Shown: in pieces, positions 16,756-25,539 of the stretch
How positions within the stretch are numbered: the first letter of the stretch is position 1
Layout: each line of letters starts with the position of its first letter
Assembly (NCBI RefSeq): GCF_006094435.1
Contig: NZ_CP034783.1
Span: forward strand, 2,755,001 to 2,819,000
Direction of reading: 5' to 3'
Source: Pseudomonas sp. MPC6
GTDB lineage: Bacteria; Pseudomonadota; Gammaproteobacteria; Pseudomonadales; Pseudomonadaceae
DNA: 64,000 nt
Position numbers and translations under genes: made by a program
The notes under the pieces: model-generated
The model's input: the letters and a program-made list of their open reading frames with translations, nothing else
Database searches by the model: none
What the model was told of the DNA's origin: nothing

Positions 16756-17405
16756 GGTGCAGCCTGGTCGACAAGGCCAAGCAAACGTGGCGCCTGAGGG
16801 GAACCGATCAGGAACAGGCTATAGCGATCACCGGCCTTGAAGGGCGCCAGTTTCATCGGCAGGCTGCGGTTCTGGTTGCAGCTGGCAACCAACGTCGCTT
16901 GCACCGGGTTGATCGTGCGCTGGGCTTGTCCGTTGAACGGCACCTGCTTGAATACCGGGGCGCCATTGGCCAGCTGGATCTCGGCCTGTTCACAGCCGCG
17001 GCTCAGGTTATAAAAGTTGAGTTCGGCGCGCAGGTCTTTTCCGCGTTGTGGCGGATCGATGATCAGGCGTGGGGCCCGTGCCGGGTTGCTGTCGAGAACC
17101 AGCGTGACCCAGGCGCCTTTCGGTGCGGTCAGGCCTTTGATCTCGCGACCATTGACGGTCACGTCAATCGGCTGTTGCGAGTCCACGACCTGGAACGGGC
17201 TGGCCACCTTGGCCTGGGCGGAAAGGGCCAGCGTCGCGCCTTGGCCTACCCGGACTTGCATGGAAGTATCGGCGGGATTGACCACCCGTACCCAGGCGGA
17301 ACCTTCGGGCAGTGTGGGCGCGTAAAGACGGGCGATTTCAGGGGCGGCTTGTACCCCTGTCGAGACCAGGCCAAGACCCAGCCACAAAAAAACTCGAACG
17401 TTCAT
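16752..17405 (-). CDS. AlgF-like periplasmic alginate-type O-acetylation protein
   Basis: A 217-residue protein with a signal peptide (VRVFLWLGLGLVSTGVQAA) and the AlgF hallmark ARLYAPTLPEGSAWVRVVNP, followed by beta-sandwich-like sequence with two Cys (GCEQAE, ASCNQN) that may pair. In alginate synthesis AlgF works with AlgX/AlgJ in acetylation. The ATG at 17405 has GAGG six bases upstream; a TTG at 17417 overlapping the previous stop is the alternative. Its position directly before the AlgX/J-like gene supports a two-part acetylation module. Confidence 0.8.
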   Translation of the reverse strand: MNVRVFLWLGLGLVSTGVQAAPEIARLYAPTLPEGSAWVRVVNPADTSMQVRVGQGATLALSAQAKVASPFQVVDSQQPIDVTVNGREIKGLTAPKGAWVTLVLDSNPARAPRLIIDPPQRGKDLRAELNFYNLSRGCEQAEIQLANGAPVFKQVPFNGQAQRTINPVQATLVASCNQNRSLPMKLAPFKAGDRYSLFLIGSPQAPRLLGLVDQAAP

Positions 17406-17413
17406 GTCAGTCC

Positions 17414-19957
17414 TCAATAGGAATAAGTCAGGCGCGCGAACACGCCTTCGGCGCGCTCATCGCCCAGCACTTTCACGCGGTACTGCAGGGAAAAGTCCAC
17501 ATAGGAACGGGGGGCGTTGTAGGTGTCTTCGCGGAACCAGTAGCGCACATTGTTACCGACACCGAGGCCTCCCGCTTTGCCGGATGATGAGTCCGTGCTG
17601 CCGTCGGCCGCCGTTTCGCTGTGCATTTTGGAGTCGTAGTCGAACGCGGCCACGACATGGGGGAAGCTCACCCAGCGCGAACCCGTGCCGCCGATGGCGT
17701 AACTGCGGCCCACCTGCCATTCGCTGTTGAAGTAATCGCGCGAGTCATTGATGTAATGACCGGCCTCGGCAAACAACTGCGAAGTCCACCAGCTGGAGGT
17801 ATCCACCCGCAGGTCGGTGCCGACGCTGGAGCCATAGCCCAGGCGCACCAGCCAGTCGCCATCGACGTCCGACGATCCCAGGGGGAATGTGCGCTCGACG
17901 GCGGCCATCACGTTCAGCGCCGTGAAGGGTTTGACCCGGACACCCACGGCGCCTTGCAGGGCATCGAAACCGGTGTCCGAATCGCTGTTCTTGCTCCACA
18001 GGGTGTCGGTGACGCGTCCGTAGAGTTCGACAAAACGTGCGTTGCGATAACCCAGGGGACGCCAGGACAATTCGGTGCTGTTCTGCAGGTTGTCATTGCT
18101 GGTGCTGCCGCTGGTCGGGGCGGCACTCAGGCCACTGCTGGAACTGTTGCCCCGATAACTGGTGGTGCTGGTCAGGCCCCAGGTGCGCGACACATCGGCC
18201 ACTGCGCGACGGGTGTCGAACAGCTGCTGTGCGGGCATGTCGAGGTTACCGGAACCTTGTGCGTCGATCACGCGTTTGAAGTAGCTGACGGCTTGCTCGT
18301 CGTCATTGACCCGCATGGCGGTGTAGGCGGCGTCCTGGGTTGCCGTGGGCGTGAGCCGGGTATCGGCGTCGGCCTTGCGAAACGACCCGTGGGCCGCGTC
18401 ATCGTCGCCGGCCTGGACCGACAGATAAGCGATCTGCAGCGGGCTCATCGACTCCAGTTCGCCCGTGTCCCGCGCCTGTTGCAGCCGTTCGCGCGCGGTG
18501 CGGCGTTGGCCGATGGCGGCGTACAGACTGGCTTCTTCGTAAGCGGGCAGGCTGCCCAAGGCCAAGGCCCGGGTGAAGTCCTGGCGTGCCCCGGCATCGT
18601 CACCGGATTGCTGACGCAGGCGGCCGCGCTGGGCCAGCAGCCGGGCGTCGTCGCCGGTGATCCTGAGGCCTTCGCTGGCCGCCGCAATGGCTTCAGGCAC
18701 GCGTTTCTGCTCGCTCAGGGCGCTGACCAGCAGACGCCGGTACGCAGGATTGCGCGGCGCGCGGGCGATGGCGTCGTTCGCCAGGGCCACCGCGGTCGCA
18801 GCGTCCTTGCGGGCCAGGGACGCGTAGGCCTGGCCGGCCATGTCGGTGCCGCCGTCGCGCTGGTTGCCCGGCCAGATATCACACACCAGGCCGAAGGCGG
18901 TTTCCTGACAATTCAAGGCGGGTGCCGGAAAATCGGCGACAGTGTCCACGCCATGGTTTTTCTGTCGCAGCGCCATTCGCGCGGCGGTTCGCCGACGGGC
19001 CACTTCGCCGCTGTCGTCGTCAGCCAATGGCTGCAGATGCTCGAGCGCCTGCTGTGGCTCGCCATGGGCCAGTGCGGCGTCGGCGGCGAAGAAACGCAGG
19101 TCACGGACTTCGGCCTCCAGCAGGCCATCGATGGCCAGGGCATGCTTCAGATCCGCTTCGGCTGCGACGGTTTGGCCCTGGCGATCAAGGGCATAGCTGC
19201 GCAGAATCCACGGCGCGATTTCGCCATCGTCCTCGGCCAATGCGCCCGATGCGGCTTGTTCGGCCCCGGGATAATCCCTGGCGGCGAGCAGGGCACTGAT
19301 CAGCAGTTGCTGATTGGCGCCGATTTCCGGTGCCCAGGCCACGGCTTTCCTGGCCTGGTCCACGGCCAGTGGCACCTGGCCCTGCTCCAGGGCGCGATAG
19401 CCCTGAACGGCCAGCGGTGCCGCCAATTGACGACGGATCGCCTCGCGGCGCATCAACAACGTATCGTCGTCCGGGAACACGGCCAGGGCCTGGGTGGTGG
19501 CTTGATCCGCTGCCAGCAGATCGGGTTGGCGCTGCAAGGACTCGATCAACAGCAACCGGTAATCCATGCGCCCGGGTGCCTGTGCGATGGCTTGGCGGGC
19601 TGCCTGGGCAGCGAGGCCAAAGTCATCGCGATCATAGGCCTTGAAGGCCCGGGCCGCGGCACCGAAGCCCGGGGCCTGGCGGGACTGCGGATAGCGTTTG
19701 GGATGATCACGCAGATCCTTGTCACGCTGTGCCAGCCCGATCAGCGTGTTCAAGCGGGTGATATCTGCCCGCTGGCGCAATGCTTCGCGGGCCTTGGCGA
19801 TGGCCAGGTCGTAATCTTTGCGCTCGTAGGCGCTGTACGCTTCGTTGGCGGCCACATAGGCCGGCCCGGTCAACGGCAACGGCAGCGTTTGGCCATGAAC
19901 CCACCCGGGCATCAGGCTCAGCCCCGTGGCCATGAGGGTCAGGAAAGGGCGGTTCAT
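17414..19957 (-). CDS. NfrA-like outer-membrane exopolysaccharide export protein (TPR + beta-barrel)
   Basis: An 847-residue protein with a signal peptide ending near residue 22. A long TPR-rich periplasmic region follows, with repeated YxALEQGQ..A...A...AP units to about residue 580. A C-terminal NfrA-type domain (GLTSTTSYRGNSSSSG to the final ARLTYSY) ends in an aromatic residue as outer-membrane barrels do. E. coli NfrA is the outer-membrane half of the phage N4 receptor and exports the NGR glycan; BcsC is an analogous cellulose exporter. The ATG overlaps the synthase stop by four bases with AGGAG upstream. Confidence 0.85.
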   Translation of the reverse strand: MNRPFLTLMATGLSLMPGWVHGQTLPLPLTGPAYVAANEAYSAYERKDYDLAIAKAREALRQRADITRLNTLIGLAQRDKDLRDHPKRYPQSRQAPGFGAAARAFKAYDRDDFGLAAQAARQAIAQAPGRMDYRLLLIESLQRQPDLLAADQATTQALAVFPDDDTLLMRREAIRRQLAAPLAVQGYRALEQGQVPLAVDQARKAVAWAPEIGANQQLLISALLAARDYPGAEQAASGALAEDDGEIAPWILRSYALDRQGQTVAAEADLKHALAIDGLLEAEVRDLRFFAADAALAHGEPQQALEHLQPLADDDSGEVARRRTAARMALRQKNHGVDTVADFPAPALNCQETAFGLVCDIWPGNQRDGGTDMAGQAYASLARKDAATAVALANDAIARAPRNPAYRRLLVSALSEQKRVPEAIAAASEGLRITGDDARLLAQRGRLRQQSGDDAGARQDFTRALALGSLPAYEEASLYAAIGQRRTARERLQQARDTGELESMSPLQIAYLSVQAGDDDAAHGSFRKADADTRLTPTATQDAAYTAMRVNDDEQAVSYFKRVIDAQGSGNLDMPAQQLFDTRRAVADVSRTWGLTSTTSYRGNSSSSGLSAAPTSGSTSNDNLQNSTELSWRPLGYRNARFVELYGRVTDTLWSKNSDSDTGFDALQGAVGVRVKPFTALNVMAAVERTFPLGSSDVDGDWLVRLGYGSSVGTDLRVDTSSWWTSQLFAEAGHYINDSRDYFNSEWQVGRSYAIGGTGSRWVSFPHVVAAFDYDSKMHSETAADGSTDSSSGKAGGLGVGNNVRYWFREDTYNAPRSYVDFSLQYRVKVLGDERAEGVFARLTYSY

Positions 19958-22068
19958 GCCGGAAGCTCCTCGGGATAGTGGCTGTGCTGACGCGCGACGG
20001 CCTTTTCGATGGTGGCGCGAGGCAGCACGCCGCTGTCGACCAGGTAGTCGCCGATGCGGCCGTGATATTGCGGGCGGTACTGCAGCATGGTGCGGCTGAA
20101 CACGTCGCGATCCATCAGGCCCATTTCGATCAGCAGGTCGCCCAGCAGTGGTGCTCCGGCGTCGGGAACCGACTGGCCTTCACGCACCTTCAGATGACGC
20201 AATCGTGCGACGATTTCGCTTTCCCGGGCAATCAGCTGCACCGGTACGCTGCCCAACTCATCGCTGACCTGTTGCAGACCTTCGGCCGGCAACGGGTTGG
20301 CCACAGCCACTTGCGCACGGCCCTGGGCATTCAAGCCCAGCGGCACCACGCGCCAGCGCAGGGCAAATTCATCGTCCAGCTTCAGCGTCGAGTCCCGTGC
20401 CTTGGCCGCTACGTCGAACACCCGCGGCAAGTCGTTCTGGAAGGCGATGGCTTCGGCCAGGGTTTCGTCGTCCAGCCAACCGTTGCTGAGCAGAATCCGC
20501 CCCAACGGCATGTGCCGGGTTTTCTGTTCCGCCAGGGCGCTTTGCAGGTCGGTGTCGTTGATCGCCTGCCAGGACAGCAACACGCTGCCCAGCTTGCGCG
20601 GTGCGGCTGCGACCAGATCGGTGGACGGGAAGTCGTGCATGGTCTTGTCCCAGACCAGCTTGCGGTTGAGCACCTTGCCGACCAGGAACATGCGCCAGGC
20701 ACGGGACGCTGCCATGAAGTTGACGAAATTGCCCACGACCATCCGCGGGATGGACAGCAAGCCATGCTGCCAGCCGTACAGCACGGTGGTGAAATAGCAG
20801 CGGTGCGCCATCCGCCAGGCCAGGGCGATACCGTTGGCGAGCAGCAAATACGCGATAAAACCATTGCTTTCGAAGGGCGTCGGGAAACTCACGTCCCACA
20901 GGCCGCTCTGGCGCAGGATGATCAGGCCCAGCAACTGCGCCAGGATGATATAGGCGATGATGCTGACGAACGCCGTCACCAGGCCTTTGCGGTCACGAAA
21001 CAGCAGATACCGGTTGGCCAGCGAACCGCTCCAGCCCATTTGCTCCCAACCTTGCAACCCGATGCCCAGGGTCCAGCGCGCTTTCTGGCGGAACGCGGTG
21101 CGGAAGGTGTCCGGGAACAATTCGCGCACGCACAACGGCATTTTCAGGGTCGATTCGTAAGGCTTGCGGAACCATGATTTGCGCAACACCCGAAACTGCA
21201 CCGGGAACTGCACGAAGATCGCATTCATGCCGACCTTGGCCAGGCGCGCGCCGACGTCGTAGTCCTCGGTCAGGCTGTCGGTGTTGAACGGCTGGTTCCG
21301 GTTTTTCCCGGCCAGCACGCGCAGGGCTCGATGGGAGAAACAGGTGCCGACACCGGCCGATGGCACGCTATCGGTCATGCTTTCACGCACCACCAGATCC
21401 TTGCCGTGCCATTCGGCGAATTCGTCCATGTAAGTGCCGGCCACCCACTCGTACCAGTTGCGTTCCAGTGACACCACCGGCAGCTGGATCATGTCCTTGC
21501 GTGGCAGCAAATAGTTGAACAGGCGCAGTTCCATCGGGTGCAGCACGTCTTCGCTGTCGTGCATCACCACGCCGGCGAAGGTCATGCCATGGGTTTGCTC
21601 ATGGAGGAAGATGGCCTGGATCACCCAATTCAGGCAGTCGGCCTTGCAGGTCGGGCCTGCGTGCGGCACTTCCACCCGGTGCAGCTGTTTGTAGCGCCGG
21701 CGCATGCGTTCCACTTCATCGATGGTGCGCTGGTCGTTGATGTAGGTGCCGACGAAGACCACATAGTTCTGGTAATCCAGGGTCGACACCATGTTCTCGA
21801 TCATCGGTGCGATCACGTCATATTCCAGCCAGGCCGGGACCATGATCGCCAGGGGCTGTTCATCCCGCGCCAGCAACTGCTCGGCCGTCAGCGGCCGGTA
21901 TTTGCGCTCCGCGGTGAGTTTGCGGAACAGGCGGCGCGACCAGTACCACAGGTCGATAAACAGATCGTCCAGGCCGGAGATCAGGATCAGCACCGCGACC
22001 ACAATGGTCGAGATCTCCAGGAAGCTGTAGTAGTGGGCCAGCCAATAGGGCCAATAAAGCGAGGTCAT
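19954..22068 (-). CDS. NfrB-like family-2 glycosyltransferase with two C-terminal MshEN motif pairs
   Basis: A 704-residue inner-membrane synthase. GT2 motifs: HDSED 170-174, catalytic TEDYD 267-271, QKARW 328-332, with hydrophobic segments at the N-terminus, about 362-385, 402-420 and 440-455. The C-terminus has the MshEN c-di-GMP signature (LGxxLLxxxxxxxxxLxxALxxQ...LGxxLLxxGxL) at about 492-545 and a second, weaker pair at 641-694. E. coli NfrB has the same architecture and is c-di-GMP-controlled. The product is probably a ManNAc-containing polymer because a WecB-type epimerase heads the operon; that is inference. Confidence 0.88.
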   Translation of the reverse strand: MTSLYWPYWLAHYYSFLEISTIVVAVLILISGLDDLFIDLWYWSRRLFRKLTAERKYRPLTAEQLLARDEQPLAIMVPAWLEYDVIAPMIENMVSTLDYQNYVVFVGTYINDQRTIDEVERMRRRYKQLHRVEVPHAGPTCKADCLNWVIQAIFLHEQTHGMTFAGVVMHDSEDVLHPMELRLFNYLLPRKDMIQLPVVSLERNWYEWVAGTYMDEFAEWHGKDLVVRESMTDSVPSAGVGTCFSHRALRVLAGKNRNQPFNTDSLTEDYDVGARLAKVGMNAIFVQFPVQFRVLRKSWFRKPYESTLKMPLCVRELFPDTFRTAFRQKARWTLGIGLQGWEQMGWSGSLANRYLLFRDRKGLVTAFVSIIAYIILAQLLGLIILRQSGLWDVSFPTPFESNGFIAYLLLANGIALAWRMAHRCYFTTVLYGWQHGLLSIPRMVVGNFVNFMAASRAWRMFLVGKVLNRKLVWDKTMHDFPSTDLVAAAPRKLGSVLLSWQAINDTDLQSALAEQKTRHMPLGRILLSNGWLDDETLAEAIAFQNDLPRVFDVAAKARDSTLKLDDEFALRWRVVPLGLNAQGRAQVAVANPLPAEGLQQVSDELGSVPVQLIARESEIVARLRHLKVREGQSVPDAGAPLLGDLLIEMGLMDRDVFSRTMLQYRPQYHGRIGDYLVDSGVLPRATIEKAVARQHSHYPEELPA

Positions 22069-22080
22069 CGAAGGTTTCCG

Positions 22081-24294
22081 TTACTGGCGATTGCGACGGG
22101 CGTTACGGCCGGCCAGCAACAGGATGAGGACCAACAGGATGCCGCCGGGAATCAGCCACAGCCACGACGGTTTGCGCCAGGCGTCCAGCCCCTTGGGTTC
22201 TTCGTTGTCGATCAGTTGGCTGCCGCTCGGGTCCTGAGTGTTGAAGGTGGTCAGTGCACCCTTGTCACCGAGGATGGCCACGTCGCCGCGGGTCAGCAGA
22301 ATCTGCCGGGCGAAACGCGGTGCGTCGGCGCCCAGGGCGCGGTAGACCAGGCCGTGCTGGCTGCCGGCAGCCACCACTTGCAACGAGGCCAGGTGGTTGA
22401 GGGGATGCACGTCCAGCAGCACCTGATCCTTGTGATTGATGCGCAGGCGACCCTGCTCATCGACCTGCACCGATTCCTTGCTGTCCTTGATCGGCAGCTC
22501 GAAGGCAAGGAAGGCCTTGTCCGGCGTGACCGAAGCCTTGGGGTCGGCACTGACGTTCAGCTGTGCCCGCAGCGGCGAAACGCCGGCGGCATCGGCCACC
22601 GAGATCACTTGTGGCAAGCTGCTCGCCGGATGCTCGAGATAGGCTTGTGGCACGAGGATCTGCGCGTCCATGGCAAAGCGCGCGGCCATGCCGGAGAAGT
22701 CGTTATCCAGCGCGGTTTTTTCCAGCACGATGTGACTGGTGGGCAGCACCGAGACCGGGAAGGCCTGGGGTGTTTCCAGGCAGCGGTCGCTGACCGGCTG
22801 GCGCTGGAACGACACCCGCAACACGTTCTTCGAGCCCAGGGCGTAGCGCGGGACAGACGCTTCGATGCGCTGCTTTTCCCCATTGGCCACCAGCTGTTGC
22901 GCGCCAATCAGGTAGTCGTTGAGGAACAGCGAGGCCACCGGCGCGGTGTCCGAGGCGCCGGGTGCGGCAGACACATCGATCACCGCCTTGACCGGCAAGC
23001 GACCGTCATAGGCCACACTGCCCAAGGGGAACGAGGTGCTCCAGTCGGACTTGGCCAATACGTCGATGGCGCCGGGATTGCCGCCCAGGCGCGACAAGGC
23101 CACGCGACCGTCGGCGCTCAATGGCAGCTGTGCTTCGCTGACCGTCAATTGGCGGCTGCGGGCCAAGGTGTTCCAGGCTGAACTGAACAGGGCCAGCGCC
23201 TTGCCGGTTGCCTGGGGCGCGATCATCAGCACCGGGCGTGTACCGAGCAATGCCAGGCGCACATTGTCCGTTCCGGTGGCGGCCAGACCTGCATTGATAT
23301 GCCGCTCACGCCATTGCGTGAAGGCGTTGGCTGCCGTGGCGTCGAGGCCCTGGATCTGGCGCTGCAGCGCGTCCAGTGACTCATTGACGGCCTTGAGCAG
23401 TTGCGGATCGTTGACGGCCAGGTCCGCCTGGACGTTCGGTGTCTGCCCCAGCATCAATAGCGCGCCGATTTGCGCCGGGTCCGCCAGAACGTGCGTGCCT
23501 TTGCCGTTGAGACCGGCGAACGCCGGAACCGCCAGCAGTTCAGCGGGGATGCGCAGGCCGCTGAGGTCAACGCTGTCTTGCAGGGCAGGAAAGGGCAGGA
23601 TGCGACTGTGCTTGCCAATGCGCTCCAGAGCCACACCCAGGCGCCAGGCCGCGTCATAGCTGTCGGCGGACAGGGTGCCCGGTGCGACCATGATCCCCGG
23701 CTTGCCCGGCAACGCTGTCCAGGCGGCGCCGACGTCCTGTAGCTGGCTGGCGTCGTAGCTGTAATTGAGGCGGGTGGCGGGCTCGATACGTAGAACGTTG
23801 CCAATGGCGCGTTCGTCTTCGCACAGCACCCTGGACACAATCGACGACCAGGCAATGCCCAGGCGCAGCGAGCCGCTGTCCCGCGCTTTCTTGTCCACGC
23901 CCAAAGTGGCGCTGGCATCGCCTTGGGGTTCGCTGAGACCTTCGGCGCGAACCGGATAGCCGTCCAGCGACAGCAGCAACGTATTGCGGCCGCCCTCGCC
24001 ATTGAGGTAGCTGGCGTCGAAATTCAGCGTGGCATCCGTCAGCGGCACACCGGCGGGCACCGGCAGGTACAGTTCGCGTCGGGCGTCGGTGGAGCCGAGG
24101 ATGATCGGTGCGTCGATCCCCAGGTCGCTCAAGCGGATTTCGCGCTCCTGCCGGGTATCGGCGTTGAGCCGGTTGATCGCCTGAGTGAGCGGGCTGTCCG
24201 CCGCCAGGGCAAAGGCGGGCATGAGCGCTAGCAGGCTCACGCCACAGGCAAGGGCGCTGAGCGCACCCGTATGGAGGGCAACGGAAGACTTCAT
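22081..24294 (-). CDS. BcsB-like periplasmic cellulose-synthase-subunit family protein
   Basis: A 737-residue protein with a signal peptide (ALMPAFALAA), a long periplasmic beta-rich region and one C-terminal membrane helix (WLWLIPGGILLVLILLLAG) followed by a basic tail. This is the topology of BcsB, which guides the glucan from BcsA through the periplasm. Blocks such as ELYLPVPAGVPLTDATLNFD, FLNDYLIGAQQLVANGEKQR and SVLPTSHIVLEK fit the family. Here it is paired with an NfrB-like synthase rather than BcsA, with no PilZ domain. It ends 12 bases before the synthase start. Confidence 0.8.
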   Translation of the reverse strand: MKSSVALHTGALSALACGVSLLALMPAFALAADSPLTQAINRLNADTRQEREIRLSDLGIDAPIILGSTDARRELYLPVPAGVPLTDATLNFDASYLNGEGGRNTLLLSLDGYPVRAEGLSEPQGDASATLGVDKKARDSGSLRLGIAWSSIVSRVLCEDERAIGNVLRIEPATRLNYSYDASQLQDVGAAWTALPGKPGIMVAPGTLSADSYDAAWRLGVALERIGKHSRILPFPALQDSVDLSGLRIPAELLAVPAFAGLNGKGTHVLADPAQIGALLMLGQTPNVQADLAVNDPQLLKAVNESLDALQRQIQGLDATAANAFTQWRERHINAGLAATGTDNVRLALLGTRPVLMIAPQATGKALALFSSAWNTLARSRQLTVSEAQLPLSADGRVALSRLGGNPGAIDVLAKSDWSTSFPLGSVAYDGRLPVKAVIDVSAAPGASDTAPVASLFLNDYLIGAQQLVANGEKQRIEASVPRYALGSKNVLRVSFQRQPVSDRCLETPQAFPVSVLPTSHIVLEKTALDNDFSGMAARFAMDAQILVPQAYLEHPASSLPQVISVADAAGVSPLRAQLNVSADPKASVTPDKAFLAFELPIKDSKESVQVDEQGRLRINHKDQVLLDVHPLNHLASLQVVAAGSQHGLVYRALGADAPRFARQILLTRGDVAILGDKGALTTFNTQDPSGSQLIDNEEPKGLDAWRKPSWLWLIPGGILLVLILLLAGRNARRNRQ

Positions 24295-24363
24295 TCAGGC
24301 AGATCTCGAGCAGGTAAGAGGGGGCGAGCGGGTTACAAAGAGGTGAACACCGAGTGATTTTTT

Positions 24364-25539
24364 TTACGGTACGGCACGGGCGTGTTGCCGCTGTCCGGGC
24401 GGACGATTCACGGCAAACTCATCGACCGGGCGGCCCAACAGGGCGTCGACGATGCGGGCACTGGCCTTGCCATCGCCGTAAGGGTTGGCCGCCTGGGCCG
24501 TTCGGCGCCATAACAGATCGTCATCGAACAAGGCGTTGACCCCCTGGATGATCGAAGCCGGTGCCGTCCCGACCAGCCGCACGGTGCCCGCGGCCACGGC
24601 TTCCGGGCGTTCGGTGACGTCACGCATCACCAGCACCGGTTTGCCCAGGGACGGCGCTTCTTCCTGCACGCCTCCGGAGTCGGTGAGAATCACGTGGGCA
24701 CGCTGCATCAGGCGCACGAACGCCAGGTAATCGAGGGGTTCTATCAAGTGCACGTTGGGCAAATCGCCCAGTTGTTCGGTTACCGGGCCCAGCACATTGG
24801 GGTTCAGATGCACCGGGTAGACGATCTGGATATCCGTGCGCCGCGCCAGGTGGCGCAGGGCCTTGCAGATATCGAGGAAGCCTTCGCCGAAGTTTTCCCG
24901 ACGATGGCCGGTCACCAGCAACACCTTGCGCCCGGGCTGCAGGAACGCGAACTGCCGGTCCAGGCTGTCTCGCAGCGCCGGGTTCTGTTCGATGCGTCTT
25001 GCCGTCGTTTGCAAGGCGTCGATCACGGTATTGCCGGTCACCAGCGTCTTCCCTTGCAGGCGTTCACCCAACAGGTTGTCGCGGGATTCACAGGTCGGTG
25101 CAAACAGCAGATCCGCCCCCAGGTCGATGCAGCGCCGGTTCATTTCCTCCGGCCACGGGCTGTAGATATCACCGGTACGCAAGCCGGCTTCGACGTGGCC
25201 CACGGGAATGCGTCGGTGAAAGGACGCCATCGCCGCGACCATGGCCGAGGTCGTATCGCCATGCACCAGCACCCGGTCCGGCCGGGTCATTTCCAGCACC
25301 GGGTCGATCGCTGCGTATAACGCCGCGGTCAGCGAGTTCAGGGTCTGCTTGGGGGTCATGACATCGAGGGTGTAATCGGCCTTCAAGTCGAACAGATCCA
25401 GCACCTGTTTAAGCATGCTTTGGTGTTGGCCAGTGATGCAGATCTGCGAATGAATGCCGGGCTCGGCAGCGAGAGCCTTGACCAGGGGGGCCATCTTGAT
25501 GGCTTCCGGACGAGTGCCGAAAATCGAGAGGATCCTGAT
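24364..25539 (-). CDS. wecB: UDP-N-acetylglucosamine 2-epimerase (non-hydrolysing, WecB-like), unusual start
   Basis: The enzyme interconverts UDP-GlcNAc and UDP-ManNAc in the cytoplasm. Family blocks run throughout: FGTRPEAIKMAPL, VLVHGDTTSA, IPVGHVEAGLRTGDIYSPWPEE, NTVIDAL, VTGHRRENFG, YPVHLNPNV, LTDSGGVQEEAP, GTVRLVG, NPYGDG. The first in-frame ATG (25494) would cut off the conserved FGTRPEAIK. The family N-terminus is encoded in frame up to about 25539, but no ATG, GTG or TTG lies between 25494 and the upstream stop at 25627. The true start is therefore a rare codon or masked by a frameshift. It heads the exopolysaccharide operon, 69 bases before the BcsB-like gene. Confidence 0.85.
   Translation of the reverse strand: MRILSIFGTRPEAIKMAPLVKALAAEPGIHSQICITGQHQSMLKQVLDLFDLKADYTLDVMTPKQTLNSLTAALYAAIDPVLEMTRPDRVLVHGDTTSAMVAAMASFHRRIPVGHVEAGLRTGDIYSPWPEEMNRRCIDLGADLLFAPTCESRDNLLGERLQGKTLVTGNTVIDALQTTARRIEQNPALRDSLDRQFAFLQPGRKVLLVTGHRRENFGEGFLDICKALRHLARRTDIQIVYPVHLNPNVLGPVTEQLGDLPNVHLIEPLDYLAFVRLMQRAHVILTDSGGVQEEAPSLGKPVLVMRDVTERPEAVAAGTVRLVGTAPASIIQGVNALFDDDLLWRRTAQAANPYGDGKASARIVDALLGRPVDEFAVNRPPGQRQHARAVP

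Noticed and set aside
15766..17405. Alginate biosynthesis genes
   Set aside because: Only AlgF- and AlgX/J-like proteins occur; Alg8, Alg44, AlgD, AlgE and AlgI are absent, so these are borrowed acetylation parts.
17621..23181. Very long plus-strand open frames (for example 17621-19978 and 21538-23181) opposite the polysaccharide genes
   Set aside because: They are antisense shadows of GC-rich genes, with low-complexity Gly/Gln/His-rich translations and no family motifs.
17414..24294. Cellulose biosynthesis operon
   Set aside because: Although a BcsB-like protein is present, the synthase lacks PilZ and matches NfrB-type architecture, and a WecB-type epimerase and NfrA-like exporter accompany it. 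BcsA, BcsQ and BcsZ are absent.
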